Assembly: GCA_036389675.1 (NCBI GenBank)
Contig: DASVWI010000021.1
Coordinates: 310,001-374,000, forward strand
Reading direction: 5' to 3'
DNA from: DASQYE01 sp036389675
GTDB lineage: Bacteria; Acidobacteriota; Blastocatellia; Pyrinomonadales; Pyrinomonadaceae
DNA: 64,000 nucleotides
The translations under genes were made by a program, and so were the position numbers. The number at the start of each line of letters is the position of its first letter. Positions within the stretch are counted from its first letter, which is position 1. Shown one piece after another: positions 16,540-25,454 of the stretch. Under the pieces are notes generated by a model. The model worked only from the letters and a program-made list of their open reading frames with translations, ran no database searches and was not told the origin of the DNA.

Positions 16540-17327
16540 GCACACAGCACGCAGCCAGCAAGACGGAGACGGCACGGCGCAACCCGCCGAAGTCTGTCGA
16601 GATACGCATCCGCCGCCGCGAAAAGCCGGACGCCGCCCAGTACTGGGAGACCTTTGAGATTCCCTATCGCCCGAACCTCAACATCATCTCCTGCCTGATG
16701 GAGATTCAAAAGAATCCCGTCACGAAAGAGGGCAAGCGCACCACCCCGCCCGTCTGGAATATGAACTGTCTGGAACAGGTCTGCGGCATCTGCACGATGA
16801 TCATCAACGGTCGCGTGCGTCAATCATGCTCCGCGCTCGTTGACCAGCTTGACCTGCCGATCACTCTTGAGCCGATGTCCAAATTCCCGAACGTGCGCGA
16901 CCTCGTCGTTGACCGTCAGCGCATGTTCGAGCATCTCAAGCAGGTTCACGCGTGGATTGAGATAGACGGCACGCACGATCTAGGCCCCGGCCCGCGCATG
17001 GATCAGGACGATGTCGCCGAGCGCTACGCCTACTCGCGCTGCATGACCTGCGGCTGCTGTCTGGAAGCCTGCCCGCAATACGACGGCGACCAGTACATAG
17101 GCCCGCAGGCCATCGCGCAGGTGCGCCTCATGAACATGCACCCTTCGGGGAAGATGACTCGCGACGAGAGACTGGAAGGCATCATGCAGGAGGACGGCAT
17201 CACCAACTGCGGCAACGCCCAGAACTGCGTCAAAGTCTGCCCGATGTCCATCCCGCTGACCAAAGCCATCTACGAAGAGAACCGCGAAACAGTCGTCCAC
17301 GGCCTCTTCGGCTGGCTGAAAAATTAA
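16536..17327 (+). CDS. sdhB: Succinate dehydrogenase iron-sulfur subunit
   Basis: The 263-residue subunit carries electrons from FAD to quinone. It has the [2Fe-2S] ligand set in NCLEQVCGICTMIINGRVRQ followed by SC, the [4Fe-4S] set CMTCGCCLEACPQ, and the [3Fe-4S] set in CGNAQNCVKVCPMSIP. It is the last gene of sdhCAB; a hairpin terminator follows at 17355. Confidence 0.95.
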   Translation: MSTQHAASKTETARRNPPKSVEIRIRRREKPDAAQYWETFEIPYRPNLNIISCLMEIQKNPVTKEGKRTTPPVWNMNCLEQVCGICTMIINGRVRQSCSALVDQLDLPITLEPMSKFPNVRDLVVDRQRMFEHLKQVHAWIEIDGTHDLGPGPRMDQDDVAERYAYSRCMTCGCCLEACPQYDGDQYIGPQAIAQVRLMNMHPSGKMTRDERLEGIMQEDGITNCGNAQNCVKVCPMSIPLTKAIYEENRETVVHGLFGWLKN

Positions 17328-17354
17328 TTTTCAACCGACTCGAACACAATAAGC

Positions 17355-17392
17355 AAAGCGCAGTTGACTCATCATCCTCAACTGCGCTTTCG
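17355..17392 (+). terminator. Terminator of the sdh operon
   Basis: AAAGCGCAGTTGA and TCAACTGCGCTTT form a perfect 13-bp stem with a 10-base loop, 28 bases after the sdhB stop. Confidence 0.75.
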
Positions 17393-17521
17393 CGTAAGCA
17401 CCCGACGTAAGCTCGACGCTTGCGGCTCTGCCTTTTCCCTTCACTTCTAATCAATAATATGGAAAATCCGGCGCTTCAATGATAAGCTCTGCGCCCGACG
17501 AGCCAAGGAGGCGGCTGCCCG

Positions 17522-20005
17522 TTGCGGATAAAGATTCCCCCCGGAACCAGATTCGGTCGCTACGAGATTCGCTCCCCCATAGGCGCTGGTGGCATGGGCG
17601 AGGTTTATCTGGCCGAGGATACGCAGCTGGATCGCACCGTGGCCCTGAAGGTTCTGCCTGCCGATATCGCTTCCGACCAACAGCGCATGCAGCGCTTCAT
17701 ACAGGAGGCCAAGGCCGCTTCCGCACTCAACCACCCGAACATCCTGACCATCTACGGTATCGGCGAGGCCGACTCCGCCTGTTTCATCGCCATGGAGTAC
17801 ATCGTCGGCATCACGCTCAGGGAGCGCGTGTTGAAGGAGCAGATGACTATCGGCGAAGTCCTCGAAGTGGGAATGCAGGTCGCTTCGGCGCTCTCCGCCG
17901 CGCACGACGCTGGCATCATTCACCGCGACATCAAGCCGGAAAACATCATGCTGCGCCCGGACGGCTACGTCAAAGTGCTGGACTTCGGCCTCGCCAAGCT
18001 GACGGAGAAGGCTTCAAGCCAGAAGCATACGGATGCTTCGACACTGCTTGAGACAGACCCGGGCGTCGTCATGGGCACGATCGTTTATATGTCGCCGGAG
18101 CAGGCGCGCGGGATGGCGGTCGATGGACGCAGCGATGTGTGGAGTCTGGGCGTCGTGCTCTACGAGATGATCGCGGGTCGCCAGCCTTTCACGGGCGAGA
18201 CCAAGAGCGATGTCATCTCGCTGATCCTGCAAAAGGAGCCGCCGCCGCTCGCGCGCTTCGCGCCCGGAGTCCCGGCGGAGATGGAGCGCATCGTGATGAA
18301 GGCGCTCGCCAAAGACACGGAGGAGCGCTATCAGACGATCAAGGATTTGATGATAGACCTGCGCCGGCTCAAGCAGCGTCTTGAGCTCGATGCTGAAATA
18401 GAGCGCACGGGCTCAGGCACAGGGCCGATTGCGGCGAGCGGCGGGCAGACCGTACAGGCAAACCTTCAGACGGCGCAGGGCACAGGTGAAGTCAGGGTCG
18501 CACGCCCGACCTCAAGCGCCGAGTATATTGTCAGTGAGTTAAAGCAGCATAAGAGATGGATCGCCCCTGTCGCTTTGGCCCTCCTGGTTGCGGCTTCGGC
18601 CCTCCTGTATTTCCTCTTCATTCAGGGCAACCGCACGGCAGCCATAGACTCAATCGCCGTGCTGCCGCTCGTCAACGCCAACAACGACCCGAACACGGAT
18701 TTTCTCTCCGACGGCATCACGGAAAGTCTCATCAACAGCCTGTCGCAGATTCCGGAGCTGCGCGTCATGGCACGCAGCACCGCCTTTCGTTACAAGGGAC
18801 AGGAGCTTGACCCGCAAAAGATCGGGCGCGAGCTGGACGTGAGCGCCGTCCTGACCGGCAGGGTGCACCAGCGCGGCGACATGCTGACCATTCAGGTCGA
18901 TCTGGTGGACACGCGCGACGGCTCGCAGTTGTGGGGCGAGCAGTACGTCCGTAAACTCTCCGACATTCTGATCGTCCAGCAGAGCATCTCGCGCGAAGTC
19001 TCCGAGAAGCTGCGCCTCAAACTCTCGGGCGAGCAGCAGGAGCAATTGACAAAACGCTACACCGAGAGCACAGAAGCCTACGAGCTTTACCTGCGTGGCC
19101 GTTACCACTGGAACAAGAGAACGACCGACGGTTTGATGAAGGGGATAGAATACTTTCAGCAGGCCATACAAGCCGACCCCAACTATGCGCTCGCCTACGC
19201 CGGGCTGGCCGATTCCTACAACGTGCTCAGCACCAACGGCGTGCGCCCGCCCAGGGAAGCATTTCCCAGGGCGAAGGAGGCGGCTGAAAAGGCCCTCGCT
19301 TTAGACGACACGCTCGCCGAAGCACATTCGGCTCTGGCCTTCATCAAAACCGTCTACGAGTGGGACTGGCACGGCGCTGAAAAAGAGTTCAGGCGGGCCA
19401 TAGAGCTTAACCCCAAATATTCCAACGCCCACTATTTTTACGCCTTCGCGCACCTGCTCTCTTTGGGGCGGATGGATGAAGCCAACACGGAGATAAAACG
19501 GGCGCTGGAGCTTGAGCCCTTCTCGCTCATCATCAATACGAATCTGGGGCGCACCCTTTTTCTCGCGCGCCAGTATGATAAGGCCATAGAGCAGTATCGC
19601 AGGACGCTGGAAATGGACGCCGGCTTCCCGCGCGCTCACGAGCGCCTGCAAGAGGCTTACGAGCAGAAGGGCATGTACGCCGACGCCATCGCCGACCTCG
19701 AAAAGATCAACCCGGAGTTCGGCTCAAGGCTCAGGGCGGCCTATGAGAGATCGGGCGTGGCGGGCTACTGGCGGACGCGCATTGATTTCGACAGGGAATC
19801 AAAGCTCCCTTACGTCTCGCCCTATTTCACAGCCGTCAAGTACGCGGCCCTCGGCGATAAAGACCGCGCACTGGAGTCTTTGGAGAAAGCCTTTAACGAG
19901 CGCGACACATGGCTCGTCCATCTCAAGGTCGACCCGATGCTCGACAGCGTGCGCTCAGACCCAAGGTACACGCGCCTGCTTGAGGGGATGAACCTCGCAC
20001 CCTGA
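17522..20005 (+). CDS. Ser/Thr protein kinase with TolB-like and TPR domains
   Basis: The 827-residue protein has an N-terminal Hanks-type kinase with Gly-loop GAGGMGEVY (21-29), Lys43 in VALKVLP, HRDIKPEN (134-141) and DFG (155-157). All catalytic residues are present. One transmembrane helix (about 345-365) follows. The external part begins IDSIAVLPLVNANNDP, a TolB-N/adenylate-cyclase-associated type domain with VMARSTAFRYKGQ, and ends in TPR repeats. This architecture is abundant in Acidobacteriota. The start is TTG 17522 with AAGGAGG ten bases upstream. The kinase is cytosolic and the TPR part probably periplasmic, so it may relay an external signal; substrates are unknown. Confidence 0.9.
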   Translation: MRIKIPPGTRFGRYEIRSPIGAGGMGEVYLAEDTQLDRTVALKVLPADIASDQQRMQRFIQEAKAASALNHPNILTIYGIGEADSACFIAMEYIVGITLRERVLKEQMTIGEVLEVGMQVASALSAAHDAGIIHRDIKPENIMLRPDGYVKVLDFGLAKLTEKASSQKHTDASTLLETDPGVVMGTIVYMSPEQARGMAVDGRSDVWSLGVVLYEMIAGRQPFTGETKSDVISLILQKEPPPLARFAPGVPAEMERIVMKALAKDTEERYQTIKDLMIDLRRLKQRLELDAEIERTGSGTGPIAASGGQTVQANLQTAQGTGEVRVARPTSSAEYIVSELKQHKRWIAPVALALLVAASALLYFLFIQGNRTAAIDSIAVLPLVNANNDPNTDFLSDGITESLINSLSQIPELRVMARSTAFRYKGQELDPQKIGRELDVSAVLTGRVHQRGDMLTIQVDLVDTRDGSQLWGEQYVRKLSDILIVQQSISREVSEKLRLKLSGEQQEQLTKRYTESTEAYELYLRGRYHWNKRTTDGLMKGIEYFQQAIQADPNYALAYAGLADSYNVLSTNGVRPPREAFPRAKEAAEKALALDDTLAEAHSALAFIKTVYEWDWHGAEKEFRRAIELNPKYSNAHYFYAFAHLLSLGRMDEANTEIKRALELEPFSLIINTNLGRTLFLARQYDKAIEQYRRTLEMDAGFPRAHERLQEAYEQKGMYADAIADLEKINPEFGSRLRAAYERSGVAGYWRTRIDFDRESKLPYVSPYFTAVKYAALGDKDRALESLEKAFNERDTWLVHLKVDPMLDSVRSDPRYTRLLEGMNLAP

Positions 20006-20153
20006 ATCTTCGCAGCCACATGCGCGCCCAAGAAATTTGCTTGCCATGAGAGCCTAACCTGTATAAACTCGGATTAAGGCTGGCATGTCTCATCGCCGCC
20101 TCCGCCTTTCAGACTCTCTCCCGTAGCACTCCACCGGAGTTTTTGTACACAAA

Positions 20154-21830
20154 ATGAGCATACCCGACTCTGTGTTTCAGCAGAAGACAGATTTTTTTGC
20201 GCGCGTCCATGCCCGCCTCAACGACGCCCACACTCCGCAGGACATCCTTGAGGCTCTGGTGGTTGAGGATGCCGGGTCGCGTCCTGTGCCCTTCGATTAT
20301 TGCAGCCTGATTCTGCCCGCCTCCGACGGTAAGGGGATTCGTATCTGGCGCGCTCCGCGAAACGTCGAGACGAGCAGGGCCGCGACAGCAGCGCAGGAGG
20401 CTCTTAACACGAACGACGGGCTTCTCACGCGCGTCTTGAGCGAGGGCACATCGCGCCTGCTCGGTGCGGACGAATTGACGCCGGGCGCGGCCAGCGCCTT
20501 GGGGGACGAAGTTCAATCGGCGCTGGCTCTTCCCCTCTCTTTCGGAGAGAGATGTTTCGGTCTTCTCTGTTTCGCCAGCGCGCGCGCCCGTGCCTACACT
20601 GTCGAGCACACGGCGAGGCTCAGGCCACTGGCCTCTCACGCCGCCGCCGTCGCCGAGGCCCTCCTGCTGCATGAGCGCCTTGAGATCGTGACCGAGGCCG
20701 AGCGAGAGATAGCGCGGCTCAAGAGCGGCTTCGTCAACACCCTTGTGCGCGACATACGTTTCCCGCTCACGAGCGTGCTTGGGCTTCTTGAGTTGTTCGA
20801 GTCGAAGCTGCAAGCGAGAGAGCCCTTCGACATGGAGGATCGTCAACTGCTCGGCTCGGCCCTTGAGAACGGCGACCGCATGCGCCGCCTGCTCGACGAT
20901 CATCTTGAGGTGGCCCAGCAGAAGGACAGGCCGCTCGCGCTCAAGCTGGAAGACATCAACGTCGTGGGGCTGCTCGAAGAGGTGGCAGAGCCTTTGCGCG
21001 GCGAGGCGGCGCTCAGGGGTGTGGAGCTTAACGTGAATATTAGCGCGCGCGATCTGATGATGCACGTTGACGCCAGGCAGGCGCGGCGCGCGCTCTGTCA
21101 TATCCTGACCGTCGCTCTGGACGCGACTGCCGACGGCGGCGCTGTCCAGATAGAGGCGCAGGTCATCACGGGCACGCGCGTCGGCGACGAAGGACGGCGG
21201 CTGGTCGTCATCAACGTCGCCGATACGGGCAAAGGGATACCGGCTGAAGAAGTGCCTTTCGTCTTCGATGCCTTCTGGCAGTCGAGCGACCTCAGAACAA
21301 ACGTCGTGCGCGGCGTTGGCCTTGCGATTGCCAAGCGCGTCGCAGCGGCGCACGGCGGCAACGTCTCCGTCCGCAGCCAGCTCGGTGCGGGCACAATCTA
21401 TTCGCTCATCCTTCCGGCCAGCCAGCAGGCGCGTGCGGAGGACGCGCAACGCATCCTGATCGTTGATGACGTGCCTGAGATACTGCTCTTGCTGCGTAAG
21501 CTCGTATCGCGTATGGGTTATCAGGTAGAGATCGCCGCGTCGGCTGCCGAGGCTCTCGAAACGCTGCGCTCAAAGCCCGTTGATCTTTTGCTCACGGACT
21601 GGGCCATGCCGGGCATGAACGGCGGCGAGCTGATCTCCGCACTCAAGCGGGACGAGCAGTTGGCCCACATCCCGACCATCGTACTGACGGGCCACGACAC
21701 GGAGGTGGAACGCACCTCGGCACGAGACGCAGGCTGCGACCGCTTTCTCGTCAAGCCCATCAAGCGCGACGAGCTGCAACGCGTCATCTCCGAGCTGTTA
21801 ACGACGGTCAGCAGCAAAGCCGTAAAGTAA
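20154..21830 (+). CDS. GAF-histidine kinase-like-receiver hybrid with a degenerate kinase core
   Basis: The 558-residue soluble protein has a GAF-like N-terminal domain (about 10-175), a dimerisation/kinase module (185-420) and a C-terminal receiver (433-550). In the H-box the usual His is Arg199 (LVRDIRFPL), and the N-box Asn appears as Val320 (ILTVALDATADGG). The ATP-lid boxes VADTGKGIP and GVGLAIAKR are intact. The receiver keeps its acidic pair (438-439), phospho-acceptor Asp482 (LLTDWAMPG) and Lys534. I infer a sensor that may bind ATP but cannot autophosphorylate on His, with the receiver fed by another kinase. The last codons run into a heptad hairpin shared with mdh. Confidence 0.85.
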   Translation: MSIPDSVFQQKTDFFARVHARLNDAHTPQDILEALVVEDAGSRPVPFDYCSLILPASDGKGIRIWRAPRNVETSRAATAAQEALNTNDGLLTRVLSEGTSRLLGADELTPGAASALGDEVQSALALPLSFGERCFGLLCFASARARAYTVEHTARLRPLASHAAAVAEALLLHERLEIVTEAEREIARLKSGFVNTLVRDIRFPLTSVLGLLELFESKLQAREPFDMEDRQLLGSALENGDRMRRLLDDHLEVAQQKDRPLALKLEDINVVGLLEEVAEPLRGEAALRGVELNVNISARDLMMHVDARQARRALCHILTVALDATADGGAVQIEAQVITGTRVGDEGRRLVVINVADTGKGIPAEEVPFVFDAFWQSSDLRTNVVRGVGLAIAKRVAAAHGGNVSVRSQLGAGTIYSLILPASQQARAEDAQRILIVDDVPEILLLLRKLVSRMGYQVEIAASAAEALETLRSKPVDLLLTDWAMPGMNGGELISALKRDEQLAHIPTIVLTGHDTEVERTSARDAGCDRFLVKPIKRDELQRVISELLTTVSSKAVK

Positions 21831-21926
21831 AAGGAAAAGGGTAAAAGTAAAAAGGTAAAAGTGAGGACGAGAGGCTTGCTCCTCGTCGCTTCACTTTTAC
21901 CTTTTGCCTTTTACCCTTTTCCTTCT
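21822..21926. repeat. Heptad-repeat hairpin (AAAAGGT type) between convergent genes
   Basis: The left arm reads as consecutive heptads GTAAAGT, AAAAGGA, AAAGGGT, AAAAGTA, AAAAGGT, AAAAGTG. The right arm is the complementary series ending at the mdh stop. The loop contains a small GAGG...CCTC hairpin. The first heptad contains the kinase stop codon. Confidence 0.8.
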
Positions 21927-22862
21927 TTAGATTCCGAGCACGTTGACGAGTTCCTGTACGGAGGCCGCGCTCTTTTGCAGGGCGATGCGCTCTTCGGCTG
22001 TGAGGTTGATCTGAATAATCTGCTCAAGGCCCTGCGCGCCGAGCTTGCAGGGCACGCCGACGTAGAGGCCGTTGACGCCGTATTCGCCTTCAAGATAAGC
22101 GGCGCACGGCAGAATCTTCTTCTTGTCTTTGAGAATCGCTTCGGTCATCTCGACCGCCGCCGCCGACGGCGCGTAGTAGGCCGACCCGGTTTTCAGGAGC
22201 GAAACTATCTCTGCCCCGCCGTTGGCGGTGCGCTTCACAATCGCATCGATCTGCTCTTTAGACAGTAGCTCCGTGACGGGTATCCCGGCGCACGTCGAAT
22301 AACGCGGCAGCGGAACCATCGTATCGCCATGGCCGCCGAGCACAAACGCCGTCACGTTTTCCACAGACACGTCGAGGGCTTCGGCCAGAAAACAGCGCAT
22401 GCGCGCCGAGTCCAAAACGCCCGCCATGCCTATCACGCGATGCTTCGGAAAGCCCGAGCGACGATAGGCAACCTGGCACATCGCGTCGAGCGGGTTGGAG
22501 ACGATAATCAGGATTGAATCCGGCGAAAACTGGACGACCTGCTCGACGACTTTCGTGACGATGTCGGCGTTCGTCTTTAAAAGATCATCACGGCTCATGC
22601 CGGGCTTGCGCGGCAGCCCGGCGGTGATAATCACGACGTCCGAGTCCTTAGTCAGAGCGTAGTCGTTGGTCGAGCCGATCATTCTCGCGTCAAAGCCCTC
22701 TATCGGAGCGGCCTGCGCCAGATCGAGCGACTTGCCCTGCGGCACACCCTCCATAATATCAACCAGCACGACATCGCCCAGTTCCTTGCTCGCGAGCCAG
22801 TGTGCCGCCGTTGCTCCGACGTTGCCTGCGCCCACCACCGTAATCTTGTTTCGCTTGCCCAT
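21927..22862 (-). CDS. mdh: Malate dehydrogenase (LDH-like type)
   Basis: The 311-residue enzyme converts malate to oxaloacetate with NAD in the TCA cycle. The Rossmann motif VVGAGNVGATAAHWLASK opens the protein. The substrate loop with Arg residues is AGLPRKPGMSRDDLL, which distinguishes MDH from LDH by the Arg at the specificity position. Catalytic His lies in LGGHGDTMVPL, and IVSNPLDAM is also conserved. The start is ATG 22862, with GTG just before it and AAAGGA upstream. The gene is convergent with the hybrid kinase and divergent from the Smr gene. Confidence 0.95.
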   Translation of the reverse strand: MGKRNKITVVGAGNVGATAAHWLASKELGDVVLVDIMEGVPQGKSLDLAQAAPIEGFDARMIGSTNDYALTKDSDVVIITAGLPRKPGMSRDDLLKTNADIVTKVVEQVVQFSPDSILIIVSNPLDAMCQVAYRRSGFPKHRVIGMAGVLDSARMRCFLAEALDVSVENVTAFVLGGHGDTMVPLPRYSTCAGIPVTELLSKEQIDAIVKRTANGGAEIVSLLKTGSAYYAPSAAAVEMTEAILKDKKKILPCAAYLEGEYGVNGLYVGVPCKLGAQGLEQIIQINLTAEERIALQKSAASVQELVNVLGI

Positions 22863-23062
22863 CACTTTTACTGTCCTTTCGATTGAAGTCAGCGATCAGC
22901 TACCGGCTGCTCAGTTGACGAATCACGACTTGCCCGTCGTCTATATTTGCTATGATTAGGATATGAAAGAGCGCGAGTGTACAGGCGCGCTACGGTGAGT
23001 GTCAAGATAAGCGGCGGCCCGAGAGGTCGAGGCTCGCGCCGGCGCTCATCACTCGAACCCTG

Positions 23063-23455
23063 ATGCCGTTTCGTGACTGGATACAGAGACTATTTGCCGC
23101 GCCCTCGCGCTCTCTGCGCGAAAGGCTGGCCGCGCAACCGGGCGAAGACGAAACGGATGCCAGCGACCCTTTTGACCCCTTTCCAGAGCCAGTCCGAATT
23201 AAGATCACCGACGTGTTTGACCTGCATACTATCGCGCCGCGCGACGTGAAGCGCGTCGTCGAAGAGTATTTAAGGGAGGCTCATGCGGCGGGCTACCGTA
23301 GCGTGCGGATTATTCACGGCAAGGGCATGGGCGTCCAGCGCGAGACGGTGCGCGCCGTTCTCGCCCGCACCCCTTTCGTAGAATCGTGGACGGATGCGCC
23401 GCCCGAAGCCGGCGGCTGGGGCGCAACCGTCGCTCATCTCAAGGAGAGGAATTAA
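23063..23455 (+). CDS. Smr domain protein
   Basis: The 130-residue protein has a poorly conserved N-terminal ~45 residues. A stand-alone Smr (MutS2 C-terminal) domain follows with FDLHTIAPRDVKRVV and RIIHGKGMGVQR. The usual DLHG is DLHT. The HGKG loop is intact. Smr domains are nucleic-acid nucleases or RNA-binding modules. The upstream sequence contains TTGCCC and TATGAT around 22930-22957, a possible promoter. It is divergent from mdh. Confidence 0.85.
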   Translation: MPFRDWIQRLFAAPSRSLRERLAAQPGEDETDASDPFDPFPEPVRIKITDVFDLHTIAPRDVKRVVEEYLREAHAAGYRSVRIIHGKGMGVQRETVRAVLARTPFVESWTDAPPEAGGWGATVAHLKERN

Positions 23456-23464
23456 CAGGTGTTC

Positions 23465-24373
23465 TTAATTCTTCGGAAAGACCATCAGGTGCGGGATGAA
23501 ATCGTCTACGACCTTGCAGGCTCCCTGCACGTCCTGCGATTCAAAGCGCACTTCCGTTCCCTTCCCGATTGAAGCGAACTGCTCGGGCTCGACGCTCTGA
23601 ATCTGCTTGAGAATCTGCTCGACGGTGATGGCCGGAAATTTCACCCCTTCGTCAAGCGAGTCCAGGTAGTAGCTGCGAACCAGCTTCGGAAGTTTGCGGC
23701 GACACAAATCGGCGGAGCCGAAGACATCACCCCCGGCAAACCCCTGATTGATGAAGGCGAAAAAGCCAACCTGTTTCTCCTGATGCGGAACTTCCTGCTC
23801 AAGCTTCTCCGTGCCTTCGGTGCGGCTCTCGAAGATATCGCTCATCGCCATCGTGTCGCTGGTCACGTGCATGCGCGCAGACTTCATAGAGATGTCGTCC
23901 CAGATGCGCGACTGGTCTGCCGTGTAGCTGCCGGTGGAGCGCAGGCTGCTCGTGACATCACGATGCTTCTGCCGGCGCAGGCTCGGGTACGAGAAGGAGT
24001 CGCCGGTCGAAAACTCTTTAGAGGTATAACGCCAGCGCCCCTGCTCGACGCATGAGACGGGCGTGACCACGCTCGAATGCGCCGGGACGACGATCGTCGT
24101 ATTAACGATGCGATTCTGCTTGGCCCCGATCAACTCTTCGCCGTCGAGAATCAGTATGTCTCTCAGAGACTTGTTTGTGACCTGCAGGTTCGGCACGCTT
24201 CCCTGCTCGGAAACCTCCGTAATCTCCACCACGTTCTGCTTGAGCGCTTCTTCCAGCTCAAGGTAAGGCAGATGTCGCTCTTCTCTGATAAAAAGAGGGA
24301 TGAGCCGAAGCCCGTTGACGGCGATATCGTCTCCGGTATAGAGGTTTTCGATAAAGCTATTCAGTATTTTCAT
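23465..24373 (-). CDS. ARPP-1 domain protein
   Basis: The 302-residue protein matches the ARG-and-rhodanese-phosphatase-associated domain (ARPP-1): DILILDGEELIGAKQNRIVN, then NTTIVVPAHSSVVTPVSCVE and a later KQVGFFAFINQGFAGGDVFGS. It has no signal peptide or transmembrane segment. The biochemical role of this domain is not known to me; genomic association suggests metabolite or nucleotide-related stress functions. It lies downstream of the zinc-ribbon gene on the same strand and ends 10 bp after the Smr gene in convergent orientation. Confidence 0.75.
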   Translation of the reverse strand: MKILNSFIENLYTGDDIAVNGLRLIPLFIREERHLPYLELEEALKQNVVEITEVSEQGSVPNLQVTNKSLRDILILDGEELIGAKQNRIVNTTIVVPAHSSVVTPVSCVEQGRWRYTSKEFSTGDSFSYPSLRRQKHRDVTSSLRSTGSYTADQSRIWDDISMKSARMHVTSDTMAMSDIFESRTEGTEKLEQEVPHQEKQVGFFAFINQGFAGGDVFGSADLCRRKLPKLVRSYYLDSLDEGVKFPAITVEQILKQIQSVEPEQFASIGKGTEVRFESQDVQGACKVVDDFIPHLMVFPKN

Positions 24374-24495
24374 TTGATTTACTCCAATGAATTAACGACC
24401 TGATCTGCTGGACGGTTTCACGAGTCAGCTTTTGCTCGACGGGCGAGGGCTCTGCCGCAGATTGTTCTAAGCCAATTACGGCGACGAGTCAATGA

Positions 24496-24584
24496 AAGAA
24501 GGGGGCCGGGAGTCAGGGGTCTGGGGCCGGTACATAACCGGATTTCAACTGGCCCCCGGCCCCTGTCCCCGGCCCCCTTCTTTA
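24496..24584. repeat. Heptad-repeat hairpin (GGGGCCG type)
   Basis: The left arm is GGGGGCC, GGGAGTC, AGGGGTC, TGGGGCC. The right arm, read on the other strand, is GGGGGCC, GGGGACA, GGGGCCG, GGGGCCA. A small inner palindrome CCGGTACATAACCGG sits in the loop. It begins directly after the stop of the zinc-ribbon gene on the minus strand, where it would also make a very stable terminator. Confidence 0.8.
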
Positions 24585-24962
24585 TCAGCCGAGGTTCGCG
24601 TGGCAGACGGGGCAAACGCGCGACTCCTGCTTCATCAGGAGGCCAATCCAGCACAGGGGAAAGCAGAAGAAGAGCAGTAGGATAAAGATCAGCATCCCTT
24701 CGGAAGAGATCTTCTTCTCGACAATGGGAAGGTACGATGCGTTGCATCTGGGACACCTGTAACCCGCTGCTGCTGCGGCGGCAGGCGGGGCCGTGTAGGG
24801 TTGCGTGGCCGGGAGCGGCGCGCTATCGGCCCAACCGTAAGGCGGCGGCGTGTAGTCTCGCTGCTGTGTGGCCTGAGGCTGCGGAGCGAGCCCTGTTCCA
24901 CAGTAGCGGCAGATACGAGCCGCATCGTCATTGAGCTGCCCGCAGTTGCGACAGGGGGTCAT
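24585..24962 (-). CDS. Zinc-ribbon protein with a LITAF-like membrane domain
   Basis: The 125-residue protein begins with a four-Cys zinc ribbon (CRNCGQLNDDAARICRYCG), followed by a Pro/Ala/Gln/Tyr-rich linker. The C-terminus has CPRC, then a hydrophobic segment of about 20 residues (MLIFILLLFFCFPLCWIGLL), then VCPVCHANLG. A CxxC pair split from a second CPxC...LG by a hydrophobic stretch is the layout of the LITAF domain, in which the two halves form one zinc site with the helix dipped into the membrane. The assignment is by layout, not by search. Confidence 0.7.
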   Translation of the reverse strand: MTPCRNCGQLNDDAARICRYCGTGLAPQPQATQQRDYTPPPYGWADSAPLPATQPYTAPPAAAAAAGYRCPRCNASYLPIVEKKISSEGMLIFILLLFFCFPLCWIGLLMKQESRVCPVCHANLG

Positions 24963-25454
24963 GTTTCGTTTCCTCTATGGATAAGGTTCGGGGAGCGCGC
25001 ACGGGCCGGAAGACTGCCAGTCTCTTTCGCGCGCCGACTCTCTTCTGTCTCGGCAGAGCGCCCTTCAAGTTAATCTATACAGCAGATGCCCGCAAATCGA
25101 AAGATTGAAAGCTCAGCGATGCTCGCCCGCAGGTGACGTGGGCGCTTCCCGACAGGCGAAGATTTGCCGCAGGTGATGTTTCATATGGCCTATGTAGTCG
25201 CGAATCAGGTATTCCAGCGTGGCGGGCTCCGTCTCACTCAACAACGCCCTGTAAATGTTTAAGACGAGGAATCCGCTCCCACTATGTTCGACAACCGGAG
25301 AGCATGATCATTCGCTGGCCGCGCCATTTTACAGGAATAGCTCTTCGCATCTCCAATCCTATCGGTCGCCGGCGGCAGTGGCAACTCTGGTTCTCAAAGT
25401 ATATTATGCCATCTGTGATTAGTAGCGTGGCGTTCTCTTTTCCGGGGAGATGAG
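24963..25454. other. Gene-poor stretch containing a DinB relic
   Basis: Apart from the DinB-like fragment on the minus strand I see no intact gene in this 490-bp gap. A plus-strand open frame at 25133-25453 overlaps the fragment and shows no recognisable protein features. Confidence 0.5.
25113..25307 (-). pseudogene. C-terminal remnant of a DinB-family protein
   Basis: The minus strand encodes an open 64-residue segment, closed upstream by a stop and without a usable start. It contains VEHSGSGFLVLNIYRALLSE and then LIRDYIGHMKHHLRQIF. The spacing HSG...Y-x2-H-x3-HL-x-QI resembles the C-terminal helix region of DinB/YfiT-type metal-binding proteins. No N-terminal half is found upstream in any frame. 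It is probably a decayed or truncated gene. Confidence 0.45.

Noticed and set aside
20109..21449. Long minus-strand open frame (446 residues) opposite the hybrid kinase
   Set aside because: It is antisense to a gene with clear GAF, kinase and receiver motifs and has a composition typical of antisense frames in GC-rich DNA, with no recognisable domain.
25133..25453. Plus-strand open frame of 106 residues
   Set aside because: It starts inside the DinB relic on the other strand, and its composition looks random.
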